This document shows positions 35,340 through 47,199 of a stretch of DNA of 64,000 nt, piece after piece. Positions within the stretch are counted from its first letter, which is position 1, and the number at the start of each line of letters is the position of its first letter. The notes beneath the pieces were generated by a model that was not told where the DNA came from, made no database searches, and saw only the letters and a list, made by a program, of their open reading frames with translations. A program made the translations under genes and the position numbers. Where the stretch lies: positions 11,660,222 through 11,724,221 of the forward strand of contig NC_134095.1 in the NCBI RefSeq assembly GCF_000715075.1. The letters are read 5' to 3'. The DNA comes from Nicotiana tabacum (Eukaryota > Streptophyta > Magnoliopsida > Solanales > Solanaceae).

Positions 35340-35612
35340 CTATTGACCCTCCGTCTGCATAGGATCATGAGTCTGGGTCCCTGGGTCCTCGAACTGCTCG
35401 GAGTCGGAGTCGGATGCCTCCCAGGAGGGCATATACTCACTTCCCGACTGAGAAGCAGCTCTATCAGCAACCCTTATGATCCTTCTGGTGTCCTTGATAG
35501 CTTGTCGGGCTTGCTGGGTCAATCTGATCATGCCTCGTCCCCTACCCCGGGAGGACTCTCCTTTCTCTTTCTGTTTATCATTATAGCCTTGTAATTTCAC
35601 CATTATCTGCAA
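35340..35612 (-). CDS. Athila B env-position ORF, internally deleted but open
   Basis: This 90-codon open frame starts with the same basic segment as in element A (ESSRGRGRG) and ends with the same acidic tail type (EDPGTQTHDPMQTEG). About 1.6 kb of the element A version between them, including the transposon-protein-like part, is missing, yet the frame stays open from ATG to stop. The product would be a small highly charged protein with no visible membrane segment. Function is unknown, and it may be a relic rather than a gene. Confidence 0.55.
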   Translation of the reverse strand: MQIMVKLQGYNDKQKEKGESSRGRGRGMIRLTQQARQAIKDTRRIIRVADRAASQSGSEYMPSWEASDSDSEQFEDPGTQTHDPMQTEGQ

Positions 35613-36997
35613 GGAGAATTCATTCTAATATTGTTAGTATCCTAGTATCAGATGAAGCAGTGAAGAATAAAATTGCAGATAGTTGAAAATGAAAAGTAGA
35701 ACTGCAGACCGCACAAAATGAAATGCGAGAACAAAGAAGCTACCGCGGACCACACAAAATGCACCGTGGTCCGTATTGAGGTGGGGTCAGACTACCCACA
35801 CTCTGATAAAGGCCATCGCATAAAATGGTACCGCGGTCCACATTAAGGCACCGCAAACCGCACGAAATCCACTGCGGCTACGTTCCTCAATTCTCCACTT
35901 TGTGAAGTTTCACCATTGTGGTCCGTACAAAATGGTATCGCAGACCACGGAGAAGCACCGCGGACCGCACAAAATACCATCGCGGTCCGCGGTAAGCCAC
36001 AACCAGTAATACCAACCTAGGGTTTTAGATTTTGCTCAATTTAAGCCTAAATGCACATATTATGATCCCACTAGGTTGTTAATCATGGTATTTAACTAAT
36101 TAATCCTAAACTAAACACAGTATGTAACCCTAAGCTAAAATTTAAAGAAGAAGGGAAGAAGAAGACGTATTAAATAATCGATTAAAAGAATATAAACACA
36201 ATTAAAGACTAAGGGAAGATTAAAAATACCAGTAACAGGATGCAACACGGATGAATGAGAGTGAGTGATTGAATTCGTGCAGTTAGGGCTTGGGTGAGCA
36301 GTATTTTTTTTTTACTATTTGAGAGCAAAGGATCGAAAAGTTTTAAATGAGAGCCGCAAGTCTTATTTATAGAAAAAGGACCTAGGACCCGCTTTACATA
36401 CCCACCGTGGACCGCACAAAATGGCACCGCGGTCCGCGGTAATCAGAAGTCAAAATCATTGGGGAGATATCCACTGCGGACCGCAAGAAATGCTTCACGG
36501 CCGCAGTGGTCCACAGTGGACCGCACAAAATGCATTGTGGCCGTTGTGGCAAACTTCAGAGACCCCTCCTTTTTGACCAATCCACTCTGCGGACCGCACT
36601 AAGGCCTTTGCGGCTGCACAAAATGCAATACGACCGTAGTGCAAACTTCAGAGAGTGCATACATTTTTTTCCAACTTGGTCCTGCACTGCATCAAAACAA
36701 TCCTACACACATCTCACAACCAGTTAGTCCAAAAGTAAATCCTACAGTAAAAAGAAAATCAAAGACAAACAAAAAGAAAGATATATGGGTTACCTCCCAA
36801 GAAGCGCCTGATTTAACGTCGTGGCGATGAAGGTTACCATCAAATTACTTTAGATGGAGCAGTGCCACCATGTGGTTGTCCTCAATTTTGCCCAGGTAGT
36901 GCTGACCCTGTTCCTATTAACTCTGAAAACCTCCCCATTTTTTCTTCAAGTCAAGTGCATCAAACGGAGTCACAAACACCACTTCAAAAGGTCCACT
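35613..36997 (-). other. pol-to-ORF spacer of element B with CpG-rich modules
   Basis: No coding frame. Blocks at 35700-36000 and 36400-36640 contain many copies of modules such as GCGGACCGCACAAAATG paired with CCGCGGTCC or GCGGCCGCAG, as in this element's LTRs. Between them is AT-rich DNA. Confidence 0.6.
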
Positions 36998-39476
36998 CTA
37001 TTTCGACTTAAGCTTTCCCGAAAACAGATGTAACTGGGAATTGAATAAGAGAACCAAATCACCCACTTTGAACTCCTTCCCACGAGCATATTTATCATGA
37101 AGGTACTTCATCTTGTCCTTGTACAAGGACGAACTAGAGTAGGCATAGAATCGGAATTCATCAAGTTCATTAAGCTGCTCCACACGAAAATTTGCTGCCA
37201 CATCTCATTCAAGATTCAGCTTCCTCAAAGACCGCATGGCCTTGTGCTCTAACTGAACCACTAGATGGCAAGTCTTCCCAAACAGCAACCGATATGGAGA
37301 CATACCAATCGGAGTCTTGTAAGTAGTCCTATAAGCCCATAGAGCATCATCCAACTTCTTTGACCAATCGGTCCTATTTGCATTGACCGTCTTTGACAAT
37401 ATACTTTTGATTTCCCTATTTGAGACTTCCACTTGGACATTTGCCTGAGGATGATAAGGAGTAGAAACTTTGTGATTGACACCATACTTTGCAAGCAAAG
37501 TGTCAAAAGGTTTATTACAAAAATGAGGCCCCCATCACTTATAATTGCACGAGGAGTGCCAAACTTGTAAAAATGCTCTTCTTGAGAAACACAACAACAC
37601 TTCGGGCCTCATTATTGGGTAAAGCCACGGCTTCAACCCACTTTGAAACATAGTCAACCGCCACAAGAATGTATGTGTTTCCACACTATCTAACAAAAGG
37701 GCCCATAAAATCAATGCCCCATACATAAAAAAAAATATCCACTTCAAGAATAGTATTGATAGGTATCTCATCTTTCTTCGAAATTCCACCCGCTCTTTGA
37801 CATTTGTCACATCTCTTCACAAGTTCACTTGCATCTTTGTACAAAGTTGGCAAATAAAACCCACAACTAAGAACTTTTGAAGTCGTCCTCGCCCCGCCAT
37901 CATGGCCATCATAGGGAGAGGAATGACAAGCCTATAAGATACTCAATTGCTCCTCCTCCGGGACACACCTTCGGATCACACCATTTGTGCAGATCTTGAA
38001 CAAGTATGGCTCATCCCAATAGAAGTCCAAACTATCCCGTTTTAGCTTCTTCCTTTGGTTAGAAGAGAGCTCACACGGGATTATACCAGTCACAAAAAAA
38101 TTAGCAACATTCGCAAACGATGGCATACCATTCACCGACACCGAAAGGAGTTGCTCATCGGGATATGAATCATTGATATCTAGGCCATCACGAGGCCTCC
38201 CCTCCTCCTCCAAGCGGGACAAGTGGTCTGCCACTTGGTTTTCACTACCCTTCCGGTCCATAAATTCTAAATCAAACTCTTGAAGTAACAAGACCCATCG
38301 CATCAGTCTAGCTTTGGAATCCTTCTTCATCATCAAGTACCGAAGTGCGGCATGATCGGTATGAACTATGGCCTAGGCACCCATGAGATACGGCCAAAAT
38401 TTCTCCATCGCGAACACAATAGCCAAAAGCTCTATCTCAGTCACCGTGTAGTTAACTTGAGCATCATTCATTGTCTTGCTCGCATAGTACATCGGATGAA
38501 ACATTTTGTTCACTCTTTGACCCAAGACCGCCCTAACCGCAATATCGCTCGCGTCACATATAAGCTCGAAAGACAAACTCCAATTGGGTGCGGTAATAAT
38601 AGGAGTGGTGGTCAACTTGTTCTTGAGAAGTTCAAAGGCTTGCATACATCTCTCATCGAACACGAACTTGACATCTTTCTCCAATAACTTGCATAAGGTA
38701 TTCACTACCTTTGAAAAGTCTGTGATAAATCTCCGATAAAACCCCGCATGCCCAAGAAAACTTCTAACTCCCTTGACAGAAGTAAGGGGAGGGAGCCTTG
38801 AGATCACATCAATTTTTGCTTTGTCCACCTCTATCCCATGCTTTGAAATTTTATGTCCAAGAACTATGCCCTCCTCAACCATGAAGTGGCATTTCTCCCA
38901 ATCACCCACAACGCTAAAGTCTTCCATGAACACCTAGAAAATATCTGTCACCATATCGGTGAAAATGGCCATCATACACCGCTGAAATGTAGCTGGTGCA
39001 TTACACAACCCAAAAGGCATCCTAGAAAAGATAAAGGTGCCATATGGACAAGTGAAGGCAGTCTTCTCCTGATCATCTGGAGCAATCAAAATTTGGTTGT
39101 ACCCAGAATACCCATCCAAGAAATAGTAGAAGGCATGCCCAACAAGTCGATCTAACATCTGATCAAGAAAAGGCCATGGAAGGTGATCCTTGCGGGTCAC
39201 TTTATTCAACTTGCGGTAGTCCATGCACACCCTCCACCCGGTGACAGTCCTTGTTGGAATCAACTCATTATACGAATTTGGAACCACGGTCATACCACCC
39301 TTCTTCGGCACACATTGCACCGACAAAGTCCAAGAGCTATCAGAGATGGGGTACACAACCTCGGCATCCAACCACTTGATCACCTCCTTTTTCACAACTT
39401 CTTGCATTGCCTCGTTCAACCTCCTTTGATGTTCCAATGTGGGCTTTGCATCATCTTCCAGAATAATCTTTTGCAT
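36998..39476 (-). pseudogene. Athila B pol: reverse transcriptase, RNase H, integrase, broken
   Basis: RT is 39476-38934 continuing in 38933-38373. The catalytic motif reads FMED instead of FMDD, and about 25 residues between it and WEKCHFM are missing compared with element A. RNase H keeps Asp in CDASD but has a Gly to Arg change (AVRAVLGQR). A stop lies after YLMGA. Integrase is scattered over 38336-37932, 37810-37535, 37498-37205 and 37201-36998, with at least three frame breaks; its C-terminal part ends at LFSGKLKSK. The changed RT active site alone should abolish activity. Confidence 0.88.
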
Positions 39477-39497
39477 ACAGAATGCGGGGATTATCCC

Positions 39498-42363
39498 CTA
39501 AATATCAACTAAGGTCCATCCAATTTCCTTCTTCCACTTTTGAAGCACCGCCAATATGGCATCAACCTGCATGTTAGTGATATAAGAGGAAAGAATAACT
39601 GGCAAAGTTGAATTAGGGCCTAAGAATTCATACCTGAGGTGTGGAAGTAACGGCTTCAACTCCAACACTGGAGGTTCCTCGATTGAAGGTTTTGTTAGTG
39701 GAGTCTTCCTATTTTCAAGATCCAAAGAGAGTTTCCTAGGCTCATAAGAGTAGGAGCTCATTCCATGTAAAGCATTCACACACTCCACTCGGCATTCATC
39801 GTCATTTACATCAAGATTCAACAATACTGCCTCTAGAGGGTCCTCCACATTGATCATTGCACTAGTATCATCAACTATCATTGCCGTGACAAGGTCCACA
39901 AAGGAGCACACCTCAGAACTGTTGGGCTACTTCATTGACATGCACACACGAAAGACCACTTTCTCATCACCTACCCGGAAGGTGAGTTCTCCTGCTTCCA
40001 CATCAACTAAGGCCTTCCCAGTAGCAAGGAAAGGCCTTCCCAATATGATTGGAACCTCATAATCTACCTCACAATCCAAGATCAAAAAATTAGCTGGCAA
40101 GATAAATTTGTCCACCCGGACAAGGACATCATCAATAATATCCAATGGTCTCTTCATAGTTGTATCTGCCATTTGCAATCTCATGGAAGCCATCCTCGGT
40201 TGCCTAATACCTAAAGTCTTGAAAAACTGAGGAGGGCATCAAGTTGATACTTTCCCCCAAATCACATAGAGCTTTTGCAAAGTCCGCACTCCCAATAGTG
40301 CAAGGAATGGTGAAAGCACTGGGATCTTCTAGCTTCGGGGCCATTGAGTGCACTATTGCACTAACTTGGTGGGTCATCTTGATAGTTTCACAATCTATGG
40401 ATCTTTTCTTTGTCACCAAGTCCTTCATGAATTTAACATAACCCGGCATTTGCTCTAGAGCCTCCACCAAAGGCACATTAATGGATAAGTTTTTCATCAT
40501 GTCAATAAACTTCTTAAACTGATTCTCATTTTTCTGCTTCACGAGTCTTTGAGGATAAGGTGGAGGTGGCCTTAGCAAAGGAGCCTTGGCTTTAGGCACA
40601 ACCGTTTCTGGCATGTCTATTACGTTTTCCCTAGACGGGTTCATGTCATTCTGAGTCTCCACCTTGTCATCTTGAATATCAATCCTCACTTCCTCATTCA
40701 CATTTTCAACCACCAAAGGAATCTCATCTTCTTGCTTTTTGTTTGGAGGCATTCACACCACCGCCTCAGCCACTTCTTATAGTTACCGCCATAACATGAT
40801 TGTTCTCACCCTTCAATTTAACTACTGTATCACTTGGTAGAGCCCCCTTAGGACGAGTATTCAAGGATTGTGAGATTTGGCCTAATTGAACCTCCAAGTT
40901 TCTGATTGAAGTATTGTAGGAAGCCAATTGAGCATCAGAGTCTGCATTCTTTTTCATCATATGTTCAAAAATCATTTCAATTCTCCCAATTTCATTGTTA
41001 GAAGAACTCGGACCTTGAGATGGAAATGGGGGTGGATTGTTCAGTTATTGATACATTGGGGGCCTTTGAAATCCTTGCCACCGATTTCCTTGATTTCCAT
41101 TATTCCAACCACCCTAATTGTTGTTACCACCCCAGTTGTTGTTGTTGCCATTCCAATTACCCTGATTGTTCTGATTACCCCAATTGAAATTTTTGTTGTT
41201 GTTCCCCCAATTACTATTCCCTTGATGTTGTTGATTGCCCCAATTGCCTTTGTTGTTGGTTAGAAGAATTGCCTTTTTGGCCCTGATAATTGTTCATATA
41301 TTGCACTTCTTCATTCTGCCCATCATAACCATCATCTTGGAATCCACCACAATTATTGTCAAATTGATCCGAACTCCCTTGGTTCTATTGATCTCTTTGT
41401 CTTCTTTTGTTCACTAGCATGTTGACACCCTCCATAGCATTTACTTGGCGCAGATTTTGAACCTGTTGTAACTGTGTCTTTGCTAGATGGTTCATTGTTA
41501 TTGTCAGCTCTACTATAGCCTGCCCATGATCATGTAGCTCTTTATGCAAGTGAGTGATCGTGGGGTCACCCTGTGGCACATTGGCTCTACTTTGCCAAGC
41601 GGAGGATGTGTCAGCCATCTCGTCAAGAATGTCACAAGTCTCATCATAAGATAGCTTCATGAAATTACCCCCAGTAAGTTGGTTCACTATACACTGATTT
41701 GTTGTATTAATGCCCCGGTAGAATGTTTGTTGTATCATTGCCTCAGTCATATCATTGTTGGTACATTCCTTTACCATAGTTCTATATCGCTCCTATATCT
41801 CATGTAATGGTTCGATGGGCTCCTGCTTGAAAGCTAAGATCTCATCTCTCAATGCTGCCATGTGCCCCGACGAGAAAAATTTTGCAATAAATTTATCCGC
41901 CAACTCATCCCAATTAGTGATGGAATGGTTGGGGAGTTGCTCAAGCCAATCCAATGCCTTCCCTCTGAGTGACAAAGGGAATAGTCTCAACCGAAGTGCA
42001 TCCACTGACACATTAGTTTGCTTGCTCCCCTAACAGGTACCCACGAAACCCTTGAGATGTTTGTAAACATTCTGATTAGGAGCACCCGTGAAATACCATT
42101 GCTGCTTCAATAATGTCAGCATCACATTTGTAATTTGAAAATTGCCCGCCCGAATCCGGGGTGGGAAAATTGCACTAGCATATCCTTGGTTGGGAAGCAC
42201 TCGAGCAGCCACTCTTAGAGGTGGCGGAGAGGGTCTGGAATATTATCATTGTCCTGGCGGCCTCTCCTTTATCCTTGAGGTACAATAGGAACCTCATCAT
42301 CAATATTATCATCTACCTCCTCCCCGGTGGAAGATCTCCAATAGGTGCATTGTTTGCTGCCAT
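39498..42363 (-). pseudogene. Athila B gag and protease, broken
   Basis: Gag would start at ATG 42363 but meets a stop after about 15 codons. Further pieces are 42212-42030, 42011-41793 and 41777-41385, with TAG codons at 42030-42032 and 41793-41795. A long Asn/Trp/Gly-rich tail lies at about 41060-41380 and is absent in element A. Protease with DLGESINLMP is in 40752-40204, and its second part (ILGRPFLATGKALVDVE) in 40193-39927. The linker to RT is 39911-39498. The gene is dead but retains more of Gag than element A. Confidence 0.85.
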
Positions 42364-42458
42364 TTTGTACCTGAAGTTGCGACACATATAAATTAGTAAT
42401 GTAGAAGGAAAGAAGAACAATACACACAACTATTTAGATAGATATCCAAAACCGTTAG

Positions 42459-42476
42459 CTCCCCAGCAACGGCACC
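42459..42476 (-). other. primer-binding site of element B
   Basis: Read on the minus strand this is TGGTGCCGTTGCTGGGGA, located 6 bases inside the 5' LTR end. It differs from the expected Athila site at two positions, both C to T, and at different positions from element A. Confidence 0.7.
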
Positions 42477-42482
42477 AAAAAG

Positions 42483-44006
42483 TAATCGGAGCCAACCCTA
42501 CACCACTACAAAGTGGCGAGAGTGGTCGAAACAGCTTTTTCCCGAGATGGTCGGGATCGAATCCACATGGAGCTAGAAGTGGGAATTGGATTCCTATCTA
42601 AACTAGAGATGCGTAGTGCTCTTAATTACTCTTCCAATCATCTTTTGGTTGGATTTTACTTCTAATATTTATGCTAATGATAAGCTAAATTAAACTACGA
42701 ATGATTGCTTGTAGGGTGTTCTAAATAGTTAGAGAGGCACTAGGGAAGTGACTTTCTCCTAGGTGAATACTTGACGGGATCTAAAGCCTAAGGCAAAGAC
42801 GTTATGTTGGGGATTGTGATATAGCCAATGCACGAAATTACTCACTCTATACCTCTCGGTAGCTGGAGTGACTTTGCCCTAATTAACTTTCTCAAGACCA
42901 ATTGGGTGTCAAACTTGTGCTAGCAATAAAGGCTCAAGTCAGGTATTACTATCTCTAGGTTTAACCCTTTAATTGGGGCTATCAATCTCTTGATTACACC
43001 CCAATTCTTTGTTGGACTGATTTTCCTAGACTCAAGTTCTCTTTCTCAAAAAGAACCCAAGTCAAATAGGCACAAATTAGTGTTTGCAATCACTAATTCA
43101 ACATGGAAAACACAAATCAGTCCAAATATCAACTACCCATAAATATCTAAGCCTTAAATCAAAAGACCCATCAAATACCCACACTAGGGTTGAGCCACAA
43201 CCCTAGCTAATGGGTCTAGCTACTCATAATAATGGAAGAAAACAAAGAAATAGATGAAGAATAACCCATATGATTTAATTACAAGCTAATAATTGATGAT
43301 TCAATGATAAACTCACTATAAAATTACTCAAAATAGTCAAAAACCACCGTTCACGTGCTCAGTTGAAAGTTAGATTACAAAAGATACCCTAAAAATGTGA
43401 AAAGAAAGTATTTATACTAGGCTAAATTTTCTAGACAAAAATACCCCTGACGAGGTAATGCGGTCCGTACAAAATGCACTACGGACCGTAATGAGACTTC
43501 TTGGCTTAATTGGCCATTCTATGAATCTGGCCACCGCAGGCCGCATAAAATATACCGCGGCCGCGGTGGCTTCAACTGCGGTCCGCACAAAAAGTACCGC
43601 GGGCTACATTGGCCTTAATCTCCAAAATCTCAACTCTCTGAACCCCCATCTTTGCGGACCGCACAAACTCGATTGCGGCCGCGGTGAGGCCACTGCGGTC
43701 CGCACAAAATGGTTTGCAGCCGCAGTTCTTGAGTTTCCAAAATATGCACCTCTCTGAATCTCCTCACTACGGACCGCACTAAATGGAATGCGGCCGCAGT
43801 GGATCGGTTGCAACTGTGCTTGGACTTGTTCTTCTTACTTGTGCATGTTTCACTCCTTTTTGAGCTGGATTTGACTAATTGTCACCTTTTTTACCAAACC
43901 CTGCAAACAAGTACAACTTGTAAGCCTTTGGGACTATTTTGTATACATTTTTAATTAAAACTCAAGTAAAAATGAGTGTAAAATGAACTAGAATCCCTAG
44001 TTAGCA
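42483..44006 (-). repeat. 5' LTR of Athila element B
   Basis: On the minus strand it starts TGCTAACTAGGG and ends GGCTCCGATTA just before the primer site. It matches 31971-33493 throughout. CpG-rich palindromic modules lie at 43450-43800, including CCGCGGCCGCGG near 43555. Confidence 0.9.
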
Positions 44007-44011
44007 GGGTC

Positions 44012-44630
44012 ATCTACAGAGATGAAGGGATCAAATTCTGGTACTGTCGTGCAACTTATGCATTTGGTACTTAATGTGGACGGTTATTCTGAAGTAAATT
44101 ATCGTCAGCATGGCAAGCTACCAGAAGACTAGAAGGCGTACCGAGCACTCTCCACCAAAGCAGCTCGCTACAGCTTCTAGGAGGCAGCTATATAAAAGAT
44201 CGTTCCAAGGCCCATTGACCCGATGTTTAGGAGACTCAGAGGCAAATTACGTCATAAGAGAGGTTCATGAAGGGATCTGCGGGAATCATTCCGGTGCAGA
44301 TTCGTACGTTCTAAAATTAGCTAGAGCGGGACAATATTCACCTCGGATGGAACAAGACGCGAAGACATTCATTTAGAAATGATACAAGTGCCAATGCCAT
44401 GCACCATTGAGGCACCAATTGGCAGAACTACTGCATTCAGTACTATCCCTATGGCCATTCATGAAATGGGGGATGGATATAGTTGGGTCGCTGCCACCGG
44501 GTCCCAGGAAGGTAAGATTTTTTTAAAATTTTAACTGATTGCTTCACTAAATAGGTTGAAGTAGGTCCTTACCAAAAGCTCGGTGAGTGCGAAGTGGTCG
44601 ATTTTCTATGTGAAAACATAATTTGCCAGT
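44012..44630 (+). pseudogene. Tat element integrase, N-terminal half
   Basis: This continues the frame interrupted at 31970. It contains the zinc-binding His pair (VREVHEGICGNH near 44258-44293) and the Cys region near 44375-44400, where stops replace at least one conserved residue. The first catalytic Asp lies in GMDIVG (44476-44478). The frame breaks near 44520. It ends at ENIICQ where the solo LTR is inserted. Confidence 0.85.
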
Positions 44631-45916
44631 TGATAATAAGCGAAATCTAGGTGATTTAGCTATTGTTTGTGCTTCTGCTTGATGATATTCCAATGATATA
44701 TTGTGATTAATTGATGAATTATGGGCTTTAATAGTGAATTGTATATATTTCAGGTAAAGAAGCCTAAATTACATAAATCAAATATGATTGGAACCATTTT
44801 GGAGCAATAAAAACCATTCGGAACTAATTATGGTGGAAGAACAAGAAAAGAATTAAGAGCATGGGACAACTGGATTAGCGCGGCCGCGCTAGTCCAGATT
44901 TCGGAAAAGATTGTTTAAGGGGTAAAATTGGAATTCCTTCTTAATCCCACTCAATTTACATAAAGCAAACACTCCATTATTGGATTGATCAGATTTTGAG
45001 AGGAAGAAATAATTTTAGAGAGAGAAAGTGAAGAGAAGACTCAATCTTGAAGTGAAGAAAAGAAGGGGATTACAATCTGGAAGTAAGAACTTAAAGAGTT
45101 TTTCTAAACTTTCTTCTTGTATTTACTTATATTATGTTTAAGACTTTTATTGTTGATATTTGTATAATTATGAGTAGCTAAAAACCCAAGTATTCTGGGG
45201 TTATGGGTGTTAGATGATTATGATGTTTGAAGCTTAAATTGATGATCTTGAATTTATCATTATGGGTTGTTTATTTGATTCTGCTGTTAATTATTTTACT
45301 GCGTAGCTAACGGTGAAATATTATTTACGAATCTTGAGTTAAATTTGAAAAAGGAAATTCTTGATTGCATATAGAATCAAATAGAGCAAGATCCGAATTC
45401 TGGGCATCGGGTGAAAGATTCGCAATTAAGATAGAACTATATTTAATTGCCTTGCTTGGTTGAGAAATAGGATTTATAAATGCATTTGAGTTAATATTAA
45501 TACCATAGAAATATAGATATTAATTTAACTTGAATAGGCGCATAAGAAATTGACAGATTCTTATGGGTATTATTAACCCTATAATCAATAACCTAGATAA
45601 TTCAATAAATCATCTTTAAGCTAAAAGAGTAGCATGATCTCTAGCAAGCTCATGACCCCGGAATATCTCTCTTATTAATTGTTAAAAGAAAATTGTATAA
45701 GTGGTGTAGTAATTTTGTGTAGTATTATTGTTAAATTACCAGTCAAGTTTTAAGTTGGTTGTTTATGTATTTTGTAATGAATTAGCTTAAATCGATAATT
45801 GTTTGAGTTTGCATCAGTTGATAAGTTAATCACAAGTCCTCGTGGGAACGATACTTTACTTGTTACTATATTACTTGTCGATCGCGTACACTTGCGTGAG
45901 TGTTTAGGTTGCAACA
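44631..45916 (+). mobile_element. solo LTR inside Tat integrase
   Basis: A 1286-base TG...CA unit (TGATAATAAGCG to TTGCAACA) is flanked by an exact 5-bp duplication CCAGT at 44626-44630 and 45917-45921. Removing it and one duplication rejoins the integrase frame (CQF RIPKEIA). No internal region or second LTR is present, so it is a solo LTR left by recombination. Its sequence is unlike the LTRs of A, B or Tat, though it has one GCGCGGCCGCGC motif near 44879. The family is not assigned; a Ty3/Gypsy origin is likely. Confidence 0.93.
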
Positions 45917-45921
45917 CCAGT

Positions 45922-46200
45922 TCAGAATACCAAAGGAAATCGCCTGCGACAACGGACCATAGTTCATAGGCTCCAAGGTCACGAATTTCTTGAAGACCTA
46001 AAAATTAAAATAATCACATCTTCACCATACCATCTTAGGGCAAATGGGCAGACGGAATCAACCAATAAGGTTATTATTCAAAACCTCAAAAAGAGATCGG
46101 AAGCAGCCACAGGCAAGTGGCCCGAAGAGTTACCGGTAGTGCTGCACTTTTTTTTCTTTCATCCAGTTTTTGTCCAAATTGGATTTTTCTAGCAAGGGTT
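45922..46200 (+). pseudogene. Tat element integrase, C-terminal half of core
   Basis: The second catalytic Asp is in CDNGP (45948-45950) and the Glu in NGQTESTNK (46055-46057). The usual 35-residue spacing is disturbed by a 1-base frameshift near 45985, and a TAG follows CDNGP. After about 46140 the frame decays in a T-rich stretch. Confidence 0.85.
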
Positions 46201-47199
46201 TTAATGAGGCACAAACAGAAAGCATACTACGAAGGAAACGTCATCAACAGAGCTAAGACCTTTAACTGACAAGGCAAAAAAATGACAAGCCACTATGGGA
46301 TGGTAAAATAATCCTTAGCTCGATGGCAAAATTCCTAACGGGAAACGAAGCTTGCCATTGGACCAAAGATTATTATACTGTTCACAAGTGTTTTTCCTCA
46401 AAGGAGCAAGACTTCCAATGTTCCAGTTCGCATACTTCGCATTCAAAAATTGGGGGGAGGGGGAATAGTACGGGAATACGGCAACATGATTGCCACAAAA
46501 ATCGGTACTACGAGACCCGAGAGCAATAATGTCTCATTGGGACCGGGGAGTGCATGGCTAGCCCCGTAGACACAAGTTATACAAGTTAGCCACATGTATT
46601 GGCAAATATCATTTTTTTAGAAAACGAATGCTTATGTACTTTGAAGACAGAAGGAATAAAAATGAAGTCCTTTTATTTTTATCTTGTTTCTTGTGTAAAC
46701 GATGAACTGGTTTTATCATTCGAAAGTTAACTAAAAACTTCAAGTGCTAGTGCCGGAATGAACATGAGATGTTCTTTTCGATTAGCACTGTAAATATAAG
46801 AGGGCTCTCTCTTATGAAACCTTTATAGTAAAGGGTTGGTTTGAGAAGAGTTTATGCTCCGAACCCAAAAGCTATCGGAAGAAAACACACCCAAAGACTT
46901 ACTTAATTCGACGCAAAAAAATGAACTTTGTGCAATACTTAAACAAAAGGTCCTTTTTTATTTATCAAACATTCCAAACGGCATAAGTACAAAAATACAA
47001 AAGAAAAAAACAAAAGGAAAGAAAGCAAAAAGTCTAAACTTCGTCGCCACCGGAACTTGGGGGAAGAGAGGCATCTATGCCCCAGGAGAAGTAAGCGGAT
47101 ATGCCACCGGCGCAGGATCTTGGCTTTCATCATTATTCTCTTCAAGGTCCTCCTCGATTTTTGAAAACTCGGAATTGGAACTAGAAGAGTCAGTTGTAT
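46201..47199 (+). other. Tat 3' internal region, no sense ORF
   Basis: Sequence downstream of integrase shows fragments of the integrase C-terminus (for example LARWQNS-like reading near 46318) and non-coding DNA. The short open frames 46323-46529 and 46854-47207 have no domain. It is bounded by the antisense ORF region. Confidence 0.45.

Larger units (their letters stand above)
31971..44006 (-). mobile_element. Athila-type element B, complete with both LTRs
   Basis: This is a 12,036-base element in reverse orientation. LTRs are 42483-44006 (5') and 31971-33493 (3'), 1524 and 1523 bases. The flanks carry an exact 5-bp target duplication GGGTC at 31966-31970 and 44007-44011. Primer site, gag, protease, RT, RNase H, integrase, a shrunken env-position ORF and a polypurine tract are in order on the minus strand. 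Its LTRs and proteins are similar to those of element A. All ORFs are broken, so it is not autonomous. Confidence 0.93.

Noticed and set aside
40928..41417. Plus-strand Ile/Val/Pro-rich frames
   Set aside because: They are complements of the Asn/Trp/Gly-rich Gag tail of element B, which is the coding strand.
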